This document shows, in pieces, positions 50,411-62,706 of a stretch of 64,000 nt of DNA. Under the pieces are notes generated by a model that saw only the letters and a list, made by a program, of their open reading frames with translations, did not search any database and was not told where the DNA came from. The stretch lies in assembly GCA_030867875.1 (NCBI GenBank), contig JAOWCC010001634.1:139892365-139956364 (forward strand), written 5' to 3'. How positions within the stretch are numbered: the stretch's first letter is position 1; the number at the start of each line of letters is the position of its first letter. The DNA is from Actinernus sp. WN-2022 (taxonomy: Eukaryota; Cnidaria; Anthozoa; Actiniaria; Actinernidae). The translations under genes were made by a program, and so were the position numbers.

Positions 50411-51343
50411 CTATGACTTTGTAGCCATCGCCAAACTTCGTTCACATACAATGGCCCCCACTTGATGGTTACGCCAGCAAGTGGCTCTCAAGTATTTCCT
50501 AAATCTCTCGTTCTGCAAGCTGTATATTAATGGATTGACAACCGAGTTGACAGTTACCATGGCAACAGAAATGATGTAAATGACGCCCCCAAATTCAGTG
50601 TGTTTGCTGAAGTTACTAAGAAGGTAGATGATGAGCTGAGGGAACCAACAGATGGCGTAGATCACGCTCACTGTGATAACCATTTTGGTGACCTTCTTGC
50701 GTACCTTTTTAATTCCTAATTGTGTGTTTTCGGCTCTGTCGTCTTTTTTGATCCATAGCGAGTACACGACTCTTGCATATAATGCAACCATGATCGCTAC
50801 TGGAACGAACCCAACGAAGATGAACCAGCAGCTAGAGTTGATTTTAGGTAGAACGTCGTTGGGCCAGACTTCGACGCAAAACTTCACCGTCGGATCATAG
50901 CGAATTGCGTAGAACAAAGGAGCATTGAATACGATAGAAAAGGCCCAACACGATGTTATGGTAGCCCGGAGTATCTTCTTGCTTATAATGCCTTTTCCTT
51001 GCGGATAAATAGCGGCGTAATAGCGCTCAAACGCGATCGAGACAAGAGCAAAGACGGATGCTACACCGCCTATCCAAGAAATGTTCCCTCCAGTGATAAA
51101 CTTGCAAACGAGATCACCAACTAGTCCTGTGGGATGTGTAAACGTGTGGATAAATACGTACTGTGGGCTAATAAATAGCACTGTTAGAATATCGGCTACG
51201 GCAAGGTTCAATAGCAGGAAATTCATTGGTGTTCGCATGGATCGGTAGCGAAGGATTACGAGACAAACTAGTGAATTCCCCACGAGACCTACCGATACCA
51301 GGAGGCCGAAAATGATCGTTAGTATAATGTCTTCCACGGACAT
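50411..51343 (-). CDS. Class A (rhodopsin-like) GPCR, peptide-receptor type
   Basis: A 310-residue intact single-exon receptor with seven hydrophobic segments. Landmarks: GNSLV with N23 (TM1), LAVAD with D51 (TM2), C80 and C156 for the extracellular disulfide, ERY at 106-108 in place of DRY (TM3), W133 (TM4), CWFP 232-235 (TM6), NPLIY 270-274 (TM7), and C289 as a possible palmitoylation site after helix 8. The N-terminus is very short and lacks an N-glycosylation site; N169 (NSS) in loop 2 could be one. It should couple to G proteins at the plasma membrane. The ligand is unknown; the general look is neuropeptide receptor-like, as in the large single-exon families of cnidarians. On the minus strand an acceptor (atttctag) about 36 nt before the ATG suggests a spliced 5' UTR containing a 7-codon upstream ORF. 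Confidence 0.9.
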   Translation of the reverse strand: MSVEDIILTIIFGLLVSVGLVGNSLVCLVILRYRSMRTPMNFLLLNLAVADILTVLFISPQYVFIHTFTHPTGLVGDLVCKFITGGNISWIGGVASVFALVSIAFERYYAAIYPQGKGIISKKILRATITSCWAFSIVFNAPLFYAIRYDPTVKFCVEVWPNDVLPKINSSCWFIFVGFVPVAIMVALYARVVYSLWIKKDDRAENTQLGIKKVRKKVTKMVITVSVIYAICWFPQLIIYLLSNFSKHTEFGGVIYIISVAMVTVNSVVNPLIYSLQNERFRKYLRATCWRNHQVGAIVCERSLAMATKS

Positions 51344-52189
51344 GTTTGGTTTTCAGCCGATGTACTGTATTTGCATTGCCTAGAAATAAAATAAAAGCGA
51401 TATCAGTTTGATTTTATTTGTGGTGAGAAAATGAAGGGGAGCGAGGGAGGGGGAGGGGAGGGGGAATGCCGGTTAATGCCTGACGGGGCAAACGAGAACA
51501 CATTGTTCCGGAAACATTTGTGAATTTCAGTGTTTCCCAAAACAACAACAAGAATAACAACAACTTTATTTCTTTTAAATATACAATATTTGTAAATGCC
51601 CACCTGCAGGTAGCAAATGCTATTCGAGGCAAGGGATATCGAGAAGAGATAAATAAAAATTATAAATGTTCAATAATAATGTATAACAAATAAGTAAAGC
51701 AATGTAATACACTACGGACAGAAACACGGAAAAGTAAGGAAGTAGTAAAAGTGTTATACAAAAAACATACAGAACTGTTTGTATGCATTGGGTAATGGAT
51801 ATAGGATCAGGATCACTAGAAGAATTGAGCTAGGCGATTTACGATTTATCGGTTCAGTTTAAAATAAAGTACTAATATTTATAATCAAAGTTTAGCATGT
51901 GAGGAATTGGTCACCATCTACATAATACTTGGAAGATTTGAATATTCATCTTCATTGATCAGAATTTGTATTCAGTAATATTGATTAAAACCCCTAGATG
52001 CTTTCTCGTTTCCCTGTGTAACTTGTTTCCCGTTTACTCCCACGGCTTGCTTCATGTGCTGGTTTTCAATCGAAAAACTACATGAAATCATTCCGATCCC
52101 CTGAGACTATGAATTATCATGACCAAAAATGTAAGAATTGCTTTCCATTGATCTCTTACAATACCATTTTTGTTTTTTATTTCATTCAT
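51344..52189. other. No gene seen upstream of the GPCR
   Basis: 51465-51560 is a repeat also at 33810-33960. The rest is AT-rich with no supportable ORF. The 66-72 codon minus ORFs near 51403-51632 are purine/pyrimidine-biased and unlikely to be genes. Confidence 0.4.
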
Positions 52190-54010
52190 TAAATAGACAA
52201 AAGGCCGGCCTATAACTGAGTTTGCTTTTCGATCGATCGAGGAAACCTTTATTGGAAAACAGCTGAAAACACTCAAGACTAACAAAGCTATTTGGCTCGA
52301 TCGTATTAGCGCACTGCTGCTTAAGGATGCATCTCCAATTATAACTATTCCTTTGACACGGCTATTTAACCGTTCTCTTCAATCAGGAACATTTCCAAAC
52401 AACTGGGAAAAGGGTAAAGTTACAGCCCTGTTCAAGAGTGGAAGTCGCACTGACTCAAACAACTTTCGCCCTATTACAGTCTTGCCAACACTCAGCAAAA
52501 TCCCAGAGAAAGCAGTTCACAGTCAAATGTACGAGTTTTTGAATAAACATAAACTTCTGACTTTGGATTCAGGGAAAAACTGTCAACATCTTTTGCGCTT
52601 GCGCACTTCCCAGACGGTGTACTGGAATGTATGGACAATGGTCTAATAACAGGCGTAGCCTTTCTAGATCTTTCCAAAGCGTTCGACACCGTCGATCACG
52701 AACTTCTTTTGCTCAAATTGAAATCTATTGGCCTTTCAAGCCATGTCATTAGTTGGTTCAACTCCTATCTGTCAAACAGATGTCAAGTACCTGTAGTCGA
52801 CAACAACCACTCATCCTCGAAACACATTCCAGTTGGAGTACCTCAGTGCAGTATTCTTGGTCCTTTGCCTTTCCTGGTTTACATTAACAATCTACCAAAC
52901 TACATTGAATCATGTGAAGCATCTATGTACGCTGACGATACTGTCATCTACTTCTCCTCATCATCCGCACACATTGTTGAACAGAAGCTTAATAATGATT
53001 TGGCCAATGTTGCCAAGTGGTTGAACGACATTTTTTTAACTTTGAATGTCAAAAAGTCGAACTTTCTACTCATTGGAAGTTCTCAAAAGATGAAGTCATG
53101 TAGCAGTATCTCCCTTATCATATAGATAACGTCACGCTCGATCGCACTGACACAATTAAATATTTAGGAGTAACTATCAACCAAACGATGACTTGGTCTG
53201 ACCATGTTGAAACTATCGTCTCGAGAGCCAATCAGCGAATAGGGCTACTAAAGCGCATTAGACATCTTCTACCCCAGCATGTCCGTTTAACACTGTACAA
53301 TGCATTGATTTTGCCAATCTTAGATTATGCTGACATCGTGTGGGGCGATAAAGATAACATCACACTTATGAACTCACTACAAATAACCCAAAACAAAGCT
53401 GCAAAGGTAATACTATAGATGTTTCCATTTTCTCCTCTGCAACAGAAGCCCTCGCAAAGCTAGAATGGAGAACATTGGAACAAAGGAGAACATTACACCG
53501 ATGCACTACAGTGTATAAACTATCGAATGGACTCATCGACTTTGATTTCAATATAATCCTAAATAAAGAAATCCATAGATATAATACCAGGCAAAGAAAC
53601 AATATACATTTAGATAAGGCTCAAAGGAACTGGGGAAAAACAACGATTTAAATACCATGCACTGAATGACTGGATTAGTTTGCCTTTAGAGTTGCGAAAC
53701 TCAAATTCGCTGGCGGCTTTTAAAGATAAGTTTATAGTTAAAGAAATGTTATGAATGACATACGTCCAAATTTTTGTGTACGCATTGCCTTAATTGTATA
53801 ATTGTATTATTCTTATTATAGTCTTCATCGACGATCGATTTTAACTTTTTATAATCTATTATGATCGAATCTTTGCTTATTGTATTCCAATTTTAGACTT
53901 TTATATATATTGTTTTTATTCGTAAAATATTTTGTTTCAGGGCCCCATTGAAAAACTCTTCGGAGACATGGGCTCCCTGGTAAAATATCATTATTATTAT
54001 TATTACAAAA
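52190..54010 (+). mobile_element. CR1-like LINE, 5'-truncated, frame-broken
   Basis: RT is spread over three frames: LTRLFNRSLQSGTFPNNWEK at 52353-52646, the palm at 52631-53125 (FLDLSKAFDTVDHELL, GVPQCSILGPLPFL, YADDTVIYF) and the thumb at about 53140-53640 (YLGVTINQTMTW, LLKRIRHLLP). The 3' tail is (att)n near 53985-54005. Frameshifts near 52600, 53100 and 53420 kill it. Confidence 0.85.
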
Positions 54011-54339
54011 TCTCATGTATTGAGGTGTAATAAAGAATTTAAGATGCAAGGCTAGTACTACGGCGTAAAAGGGCAGATATAATGACCTCGAGCATCGTCT
54101 AGTACGTGTATGTTTACAATTACAAGAAATCCGGCATTGTAATCCTTAGTTTATTCTGCATTGTGTGGTTCTCTGCATTAAAAACATTTTATAGGTGTAA
54201 TAATCTATAATCAAACTATTAATATTTAATAATATTTACCAATTAGACCCGCAGCCCGAATGGACTATTTAACTCGTAGCCCATGAGGGCGAGAGGTCTA
54301 ATTGTTTTAGTATAAACTAACTATACTAGTCAGACAGTT

Positions 54340-54990
54340 AGTTTGCCTATAGTTACCAAATTAAGTAGATACGGAATTCGGGGAACCCAATTGTCATGGT
54401 TCAGTAATTATCTAAGTAATCGAAAGCAATATGTTAAAATAGGGAATACTGAATCTTCAGTGCTTGATATGACATGTGGAGTACCACAAGGATCGACACT
54501 GGGGCCATTACTTTTCTTGCTCTATATAAATGACATGCCAAATTGGTCAAAAAACTGTCGCATTTTTGCAGATGTAATGTAATGAATGAATAGTTTAAAC
54601 GTATCCTCCAATACTGTGCCGTTAACAAAGTATGAGTTCATTTAAGTGAAGCAAATTATATGATTATAGCCTCATCAAAGAAGAAAGTCTCTAAAATTAA
54701 AATTGCTAATATTGAGCAAAAAAGCTATCTAAAATGCTTAGGAATATATAATTATAGATGAACACCTTAACTGGGAACATCAAATTAAACATGTAAATAG
54801 CAAAATGGCAAATGATATTGGAATAATAAATAAATTAAGATATTACTTTGATTTAAATATGTTAAAGCAACTCTATTATATATTGGTATACCCATATTTA
54901 AATTACGGTCAGGTCTTATGAGCTGGGGGAATACTTATACAAGTAAGTTAGCAAAGCTCCGCACTAAACAAAATAAATGTATTAGAAATT
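54340..54990 (+). mobile_element. LINE RT fragment, second family
   Basis: WFSNYLSNRKQYVKIG and CGVPQGSTLGPLLFLLYIND, then a decayed thumb (NWEHQIKHVNSKMANDIG). AT-rich, distinct from the preceding LINE, and merges into the next copy near 55000. Confidence 0.75.
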
Positions 54991-57100
54991 ATAGCAGAGA
55001 AAGTGCTCGATAACGTATTTAAATTAAGAATTGCAGAATTTAGATTTAAAATTTCGAATGGTAATAAAGATATCCCAACGATCTTTTCTGAATTTGTCAC
55101 ACCAGCAATAGGCAACGCCACAAATATAATACAAGATTTGCTGCAAATACCAAACATCTTAGCGAACGTTTTGCATCTGTCGGTAATAAATTAGCAAACA
55201 AGTTACCATTAGCACAGAGAAATTGCCTAGACTACCTAAACAGAAAACAAAATCCCCTGATAGCTCTTTTGTATTTGAACCCATTACACCAGAAGAAGTT
55301 AAACTGCAAATCTTGTCTATACCAAATAACAAATCTCATGGTCTATGCTCCTGTCCTACACAAATACTGAAATGTGCAAGCACTATTCTATGTGATGTGA
55401 TATCCAACAATATTAACAGATCTATAGAACGTCAAAAATTGTTTCAATTTATAAAGCAGATGACCGATTCAAATAACTATAGACCGATTTCTTTATTATC
55501 TAATTATAATAGAATAGTTGAAAAGCTGATGTACAGTAGAATTAAATATTTTATAGATGATAAGAACATTCTATCTACTTCACAATATGGTTTTCGTAAA
55601 GGACACTCAACGCAACATGCGATTCTTGACATATTCAATACAATTCAGCCCTAACATGGACAAACGCTTATTTTCCTGTGGAGTATTTATAGACCTTAAA
55701 AAGGCATTCGATACAGTAAATCACAATATCGTTTTAAGTAAATTAAACCATTATGGTTTTCGCGGAATAATTAATAAATGGTTGTCATTGTACAACCACA
55801 CACAAATCAGTATTGTAAAGCGCCATGAAACTGTGGTATATGGCGCTATATAAATATGGCCTATTATTATTATTATTATTATTATTATTACATCCTACCT
55901 GCAAGGACGAATCCAAACAACACAAATTGGTCCATACATAAGTATCTTCCAAAACTATAACCACCTGTGGTGTTCCTCACAGCTCTGTCCTGGGCCCACT
56001 GCTCTTCTTCTTACTATACGTCAACGACATTCACAACTGTTCTGATAAACTTAACTTCTATCGGCTTTTTGCAGACGACACAAATATACTTTATGCAGAT
56101 AAAAATCTTAGGTCGCTAGAAACAGTAGTAAACAGAGAACTACATAAACTTTATCATTGGATAATGTCAAATAAACTAACTCTCAATATAAAAAAATCTA
56201 ATTTTGTCATATTTCACCCTATCAAAAACAACTTACCTATCAACCAAAGATTGCAATATTCGATAATGTTTCCCTTGGACCACAAAGACTATGTAAAATA
56301 TATCGGTGTCTTAATTGACAGTAATTTATCTTGGAAGTATTATATTGACCATGTAGCCACAAAAATTAGCAAAACAATAGGCCTAATTGCAAAATTAAGA
56401 TATTTCGTTCCCTTGCATATCTGAACAAACTTCAAATTCTGCAAAAACAAGTACTCCGATTCATGTATTTGTTGATCGTAATGACCACGCCATCCCCCTA
56501 TTTATTGATGCTAACGTATTGGCAGTAAATTTCCTGTACTATGAATCAATATCTAATTTAATGTACGACATAAATAATAATTCAGCTCACATCTCAGTTT
56601 GAAACTACATCAAGTATCCATTCCTATAACACAAGGTCTTCTGCATCCAATAATTATTATCATATTAAAAATTCAAGAACTGAAAGATAAAAAAAATCCC
56701 TTTCAAGATTCGGAGCCAAATTGTGGCCCCTGCTGCATTAGAAAACTTCCCAAAATAGACTTTGGACGAAAGCTGTAAAAAGCTCTTTTTGACATTCTCT
56801 AAACAGAAGACTCCTATATTGATATACTTGTTATAATGTCCAAACTAAAAGCACTTACTTTTAAAATAATTTGTTTTGTTCCTCACAATATCGATATATA
56901 TACACATACTTTCATACCGTCGTTACTTATAATAGTATTTATTTAGTTCTACGTTTCCTTTCCTCCTCATGAGAATTATGTAAACGTGCATATTGTAGTT
57001 TTTATATAGGACTAAGCCTGCCTAGAATAGCGCCAAGCTACCTGCGGGCCAGCCAATAAAAAACTGTAAAAAAAATGTCTGTTGTTCTTGATTGTCAAAT
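54991..57100 (+). mobile_element. CR1-like LINE, third copy, with SINE-like insertion
   Basis: RT N-terminal part at 55223-55654 (FEPITPEEVKLQILSIPNNK, NNYRPISLLSNYNRIVEKLM) and palm at 55650-55790 (FIDLKKAFDTVNHNIVLSKL). After the insertion come FADDTNILYADKNLRSLE and YIGVLIDSNLSWKYYIDHV, and a 3' part that reaches about 57100 with several deletions. Multiple frame breaks. Confidence 0.85.
55795..55897 (+). mobile_element. SINE-like 3' end with (att)n tail
   Basis: ttgtaaagcgccatgaaact..ggcgctatataaat followed by about ten att units interrupts the LINE RT frame between NKWL and the downstream YLQGRIQT segment. 'gcgctatataaat' plus a TTA-type tail is a common 3' end of invertebrate SINEs and L2/CR1 elements. 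Confidence 0.6.
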
Positions 57101-57189
57101 AAATGAACTGACAATGTCTCGCCCACAAGGTTTGTACACTGCTTTTTTGTTTTGTTCTTTTGTTTTGTGATATTGAATTAAACTTCCAG

Positions 57190-57740
57190 CGAAAGACGTC
57201 ATTCCATAAAATCGAACATCCCGCCGAGAGAGTAATTCCGTTAATATAACTGGCGAATCCACGCCTAAAACATTTCCATATTAGCAGTCCTCAATAGAAC
57301 ACCCGCCGAGATCAGAGTGTCATTCCACAAATATAACTAGCGTACTGTACGCCTCCATCGGTCAAAGTATTCCTATCAGTTGAGGTCCTCAATCGAACAC
57401 CTACCGAGAGTGTCATTCCACAAATATAACTAGCGTACTGTACGCCTCCATCGGTCAAAGTATTCCTATAAGTTGAGGTCCTCAATCGAACACCCGCCGA
57501 GAGTGTCATTCCACAAATATAACTAGCGTACTGTACGCCTCCATTGGTCAACTGAAGTATTCCTATCAGTTGAGGTCCTCAATCGAACACCTGCCGAGAG
57601 TGGCATTCCATAAATATAACTAGCGTACTGTACGCCTCCATCGGTCAAAGTATTCCTATATTTGAGGTCCTCAATCGAACACCCGCCGAGAGAGTCGTTC
57701 CACAAACATAAACGGCGAACTCTCGCCCATGCTTAACAAA
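57190..57740 (+). repeat. 93-bp tandem array, about 5-6 units
   Basis: Units start at about 57317, 57410, 57503 and 57600 (one has a 4-bp insertion ctga) with degenerate units on each side. The minus-strand ORFs (60-99 codons) are translations of this array. Confidence 0.9.
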
Positions 57741-58150
57741 ACATTTACCTATACTTAAGAAATAACGTCTGCTTGTCCGCTGGAAAGAACTCACGAACAC
57801 CGTAGGAGTCGGTTGTAGTAGGGCTCGGGCCGGAGCAACAGAGGCCGTGGATGGAACTCGAACTGCTTCAACCAACACGTGGCGCTTCGCCGGAGAGACA
57901 TGGCGAGAACCGTCCGGCACGGAGGCTTGCGATGAAGTGAACATGCAAATCAGAGGGTTATCTTATATTCGTACTAGTGAGAGCGCTTAGAATATCATTC
58001 TGAGCGATGATCGCATCCACAGTTAGATGTTGATAGACTCACGCCAAAGTAACGTTAAAGTGCATATAAGCCCGAGCCAGTTATCCACATGAAGTGAATA
58101 GTCCAACGGTAGAATATTTCTTGATTTGGGTGTTGCGTCTACGAGATATA

Positions 58151-58982
58151 AAGGTTTTTATTATATGGACGATAGCGTTTTACTGAGAAATAAAGCACTC
58201 ATAGAACTCATACGAAACTACATCCGGGTACTGAGTGGCGTATTTGCCATAAATATCGATGACGTCACGTTTGCCGCCTGAACTACAAACATGGCGGCAG
58301 GTTTGTGAAAATCACAGAGGAAGATGTAAACAGCTTAAATGAGCTACATGACAATGAATATTCCGAGCACAAAAAGCCAAATACGATCTAAAACTCTCTA
58401 AAGATTTTCTTGACTGCAACCATAGTTAATGGAGTGGAATGTTTATGAAACCCAGCGACCTTCTTTGTTATAGGTCTTTGTTCGCTTTTTTCAACATTGA
58501 TCGTGCACAAAACACAATAGAAATTCCAATGTGTTAATCAATCAGCCAATAGAAACGTGTGGGTTCAGTCGTTCAGGGGACGCTAATGAACTATGACCCT
58601 GCACAATCTTTTGTCTTGCCCCCTTCCAACATAAATCGCAGCGCCTTTGTTAGCCCCTTTGAAATTTGCCGGGTTTCCTAACCACTCCACTCTATTAACT
58701 ATGTTGCAACGAAAGAAAATCCCGATGAAACTCCCCAGAACAGCTTAGAAAGATCACGAAGAAGTTTGTACTGACAGTAAGTAAAATGAATAGATAAGAG
58801 TTCTTAGAGCAGTTTAATTGTCCATATAATAAAAAGAAAATTACACGCGGTGGTTTGAAGATATGAAGTTTATCCTCTCGAGTCGAAAACATTTCGCTCG
58901 TTTGCTGCGCTCACTCGTGAAATATTGTCGACTCTCGAGGATAAACTTCATATCTTCTTACCACCGTGTAATATCCTCTATA
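58151..58982 (-). mobile_element. Composite MITE G, copy 3 (inverted), split by MITE F
   Basis: Same modules as 41265-41808 in reverse, in order attatatggac..gtccatataat and then the gtttatcctctcgag hairpin. MITE F copy 2 sits at 58421-58703. Confidence 0.85.
58421..58703 (-). mobile_element. MITE F, copy 2 (283 bp)
   Basis: Inverted relative to 19994-20276. Flanks CTGCAAC (58414-58420) and TTGCAAC (58704-58710) form a 7-bp duplication with one later change; G copy 2 has a single ctgcaac (reverse strand) at the equivalent place. Confidence 0.9.
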
Positions 58983-59389
58983 TATTTCGAATATGCTAAT
59001 GATGTGATGTCATCACCGACATCACTCATTATACAAAAGCATGGTGGTAGATACAAATTACCTATTTTAAATTCTAAGTTATATTTGAAGCTTATCAAAG
59101 TGATTTTACAAAAAAAAATCTAAATTAGAAAATAGCTTAATTCACAAGCACAAAGAAATTCAGCAAATGTCGGTGATGACATCACATTATTAGCATATTC
59201 GAAATATAAACCTTTATAACTCGTAGTCGCAACACCCAAATCAATAAATATTCTACGGTTGGACTATCTACTTCATGTACAATCCATATCAAATATAACT
59301 GGCAAGGGCTTATATGCACTTTAACTCAAATAACAAATATTAACATCAGTTAAAAGAGTAAATCATACCAAGTCAGTTGGAGAATATGA

Positions 59390-59950
59390 TGGATTAGCAC
59401 TTAACATGGGAAGAACGCATAAATCACATTACATAAACGATTGCCTCTGGATTAAGTGCCATTAGTAAAACCTATGTCAGATCTTATGTACCTCAAGATA
59501 TACTTATATCAATATATACTTCTCTTGTTCAATCTTACCTAGATTATTGCTGTAAGGTATGAGATGCCATTATATCTGTATCTCTATCTGACAAGTTGCA
59601 AAAGTTCCAAGACAGAGTGCAACTTATTGCTAGATTTGTTGGGATGACAAATGCTCTCTGAAAGGATAACTAAAAGCAAGGCTATTTTGATGCCAGTCGC
59701 TTTCGCAGATCCGGATTTACTTCGGCTCTCGATAAATCAGTGCACCCATTGTAATCTCACAGCTTCCAGTTTCACGAAAAATAGTTCAGTCATAGTGAGG
59801 AGAAATTGTGGAACAACCTTTCTCTTGATATTAACTACACCAAGTCAATGATCGGGCTCATTCAAAAATAAATTGAAGGTTGTCAGGCTCCTTCATTAGA
59901 TGGTCAATAGCATTTATTCTCTATCCTATTAATTAATAATTGTCTTCGCT
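59390..59950 (+). mobile_element. Decayed LINE C-terminal fragment
   Basis: Across frames: TWEERINHITY, VRSYVPQDILISIYTSLVQS, YLDYCCKVWDA, KFQDRVQLIARFVG. These are thumb-region phrases of a CR1-like RT. Confidence 0.65.
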
Positions 59951-60990
59951 TGGTTCGCACGGCATTCACCTAAATCAATGTTATGTTGTTGAATTTGCCG
60001 TGTATACTGAATAAAGTATTTAGGGATGTGTTGTTCTAAATGTGAAATAAAGTCACTACCTATCTAGATCTGCATGAGTTCTATTTTCGAGTAGAGTGGT
60101 GACTTTTCAAATATTAGTGCTAGTGTTCATTTTCTACATCTTGAAGGAGGCTGCAATTTATAACGAAACGTGATTTCCACTCGTTTTTTCCCGATTACTT
60201 GAGTCGCCGTTCCCGAATTCTTACGTTATATACTCATGTCATGAAGTGACCGAGTGAAAGTGTCGACGCTGGCCTGGAACAACTGAGGAATTGGGCCATT
60301 TACTGCTATATTTGATACCATTACTTTTAACAGAAACGAAAATCAAATAACAACAATGCAATCTGGAAAGTTTTAGGTATGTTTTACTTACAAATGTCGG
60401 TTCAAAATATTTCACTACGTTTAGGAGCGCCAGCTAATCCCTAATCCTTTCATAAAATGTGAGAAATTTCCATCCAAAGTCCTCCTAGAAAAACTCAACA
60501 TCTTGCCATTTCCATTGAAGTGAAACCTTTGGTTTGACTTTGACCAAAACTTCGCTCGCGTTTTGGCCACTCGTTTGGTGTTTGTCGTGATGAATAAGTC
60601 TCAGAGTAAAAAAACGTCCTTCGGCTCCGACAAGGGCGCCAGTTGAAATATCCTGAGCCTATTGGAAAGCTTTCCCACGAATGAAGTTAAATAAAGCATT
60701 AAGCTGTTTACATTTGAGAGATGGGACTCCAAATTTGAGAAAAATTTCCTCCGCGACGGACTTTAACTACCTCTCCCGGATCTCCGCCATCTTGCTTTCA
60801 CTGTGTTAAGTTATGTAAATAGATTAAGTGACCCGCAGTGTCCAGCAGAGCCCCCAACGATATCGAATCTGATTGGTTGACCCCGTCACGTGTTGCTCCA
60901 ACTCGCAACATGGAAAATAAAATAAAATAAACACTTGCGATTTCTGACTCGTGTCGGCCGAGTAATGAGGAAACTATGGACCCTTTGCAC
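59951..60990. other. No gene seen
   Basis: No ORF or exon with support. Local words (for example ctcgtgtcggccgagtaat near 60948) recall short repeat ends seen near 17200 and 28010. Confidence 0.4.
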
Positions 60991-61435
60991 GTGACGTCAT
61001 AGCCGCCATGTTGGTGTACATTTAATAATAGATTCCTCGTTAGCTTCTTTTGTTCTGTACACCAACATGGCCGCCATGCCCTTTGTCATTTGAATCTCTG
61101 GGATTGAGTGCAAACCATCTATTCTAAATGGGTTGAACCCAACTGAGATTCTCAGAACAATAGGAAATTTACATACTACAACTACCAGAACTATTTGCAC
61201 AGATTCTTTTGTTCCTCTAATTTGGACCATTGTCTTGGAATTCTCAAAGGAGTTTAAAATCTGAATGAGAAAAAAAATTGAAAAGGATTCTGGTAGTTGC
61301 AGCAAAATGACGTCATCATGAAAAATGTCCTGTTGGTGTAATTAATGTACATGCCAATAATAATTTGATATGAATGTGGGAAAAAACTAAAGTAGAAAAT
61401 TTTTCTCGTGGTTAGTGTTAGTTGTGAATAAGCCA
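60990..61435. repeat. Hairpin-bearing repeat
   Basis: gccgccatgttggtgtaca at about 60999-61019 and its complement tgtacaccaacatggc.gcc at about 61057-61078, followed by sequence with a second tgacgtca-type word (61309). The 102-codon minus ORF here overlaps the repeat and is not supported. Confidence 0.55.
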
Positions 61436-61989
61436 TGAATTGTTTACCGTTACAGGTTCAAACCTCGTTCGAACCATCCTTCTTTTAAAATTATGTTTGT
61501 ATGTAGCCCTAACAATTAGGTTTAGGGTAAGGGTAAGATTTTGGGTAGGGTGTTGGTTTGAGCTATGCCAGATTTCTCACTGTTTTAGAAAGATTGACAA
61601 TCGATTGGAGGTGGAAAATAGCGTTTACAAACAGGTTTTGCTAATAACACTATCGATCTCGTATGTAAGTACAAATTAATGAAGTCGGAATTTTATTTGC
61701 CGTCCAGTACAACCATTGTTTTGTTGTAAATGTGGCACGTTTTGTTGTTTAATACTACCATTTGCAAGCTACCGTTAAGCGTGAACCTTTTTCCGCGTTA
61801 GTTTATATGATTTAGCGCGTAGCGCGAAGGAAAATCTAGCTGAAAAGTAGTACTCCTTAGGTTTAACTTGTCTTTACTCAGGACTGGTATTTATTTGCCA
61901 TTTTTTCCTTTGCAAAATCGCAAAATTAAAACACTCGCGAAATACGCAGTTTCCTAATTCGCAAAATTTAAGTGTCGCAATAAATAGTA

Positions 61990-62215
61990 GCCTTAAGGTA
62001 TATGACGTATATACAGGCATCGACCCAGGCTTTTACTTACGTGGTCATGGGTCAGGAAAGGTCAAATTTACACGATTTCAAACAAGCATAGAACATTGAA
62101 TATTCTCTGCAAACCAAAACTTTCTTCACAGAAGTATTCAAAACATTTCGAAGGTTCGTAGCTATAAAAATTGCAAGAAGGGTTATAGGTACTTTAACGG
62201 GTTGAAGTTTTCTTA
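61990..62215. mobile_element. Element B, half copy
   Basis: Matches the right arm of 17337-18182 (gacccaggcttttacttacg.., gcaagaagggttatagg) and ends ACT|TTAA, consistent with the TTAA target. Confidence 0.75.
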
Positions 62216-62345
62216 ATTTGTAATTCACTGTAAGTTTACCAAGTTATAAAATTATTTACTAAAAAGTTTAAGACCTCGGAAACTGGTATTTGAACTCCAG
62301 AGCCTTCGTTCTTTCGGCCAGCGGAGCATAACGTTTTTCAGCGGT
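62215..62345. mobile_element. MITE C, right-half copy
   Basis: Matches 43520-43659 (cttaatttgtaattcactgt.., gttaagacctcggaaact). Confidence 0.75.
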
Positions 62346-62350
62346 GTGCG

Positions 62351-62699
62351 CCACACAGCGGTCAAACGTCTGCGCGTGCGTATTACGGTCAGTCTGGTGG
62401 GCGGCCGCGCGAATTTCCCGCGCAAAATTTACCTTAAAACGTATTACAGTGAACTTCTACCCCCAAAAGTTAAGAAAAATACGTGAAAGTTAAGCTTTTT
62501 ATTTTCACAGTCGACGGGAAATTGAACAAACTTCAAACTGTGAGTTTACCAAATATTTTCGTAATTTACCAAAAAAGTTCTCAAGGTTTGAAAACGGGTG
62601 TGTGAACAGTGACGCCGCCGGCTCGCTTTGAATTTGTTTTGGAATATGTTGTTGTTGCAAGACTTTTGACGCATGCGCAGACGTTTGACCGCTGTGTGG
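62351..62699. mobile_element. MITE D
   Basis: ccacacagcggtcaaacgtc and complement; 349 bp; flanked by GTGTGCG on both sides (62344-62350, 62700-62706), a 7-bp duplication. Terminal repeats are related to MITE C. Confidence 0.8.
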
Positions 62700-62706
62700 G
62701 TGTGCG

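Larger units (their letters stand above)
58054..59325. mobile_element. Long-TIR DNA element V with TTAA target site, carrying nested insertions
   Basis: Ends G-TTAA|AGTGCATATAAGCCC and complement followed by TTAA. The arms (58054-58150 plus 58983-59025 against 59165-59325) include gaatatgctaatgatgtgat and its complement. MITE G has inserted in the left arm. Ends resemble element B. Confidence 0.75.

Noticed and set aside
57312..57944. Three minus-strand ORFs with repeated ASYICGMTLS phrases
   Set aside because: Translations of the 93-bp tandem array and its edge.
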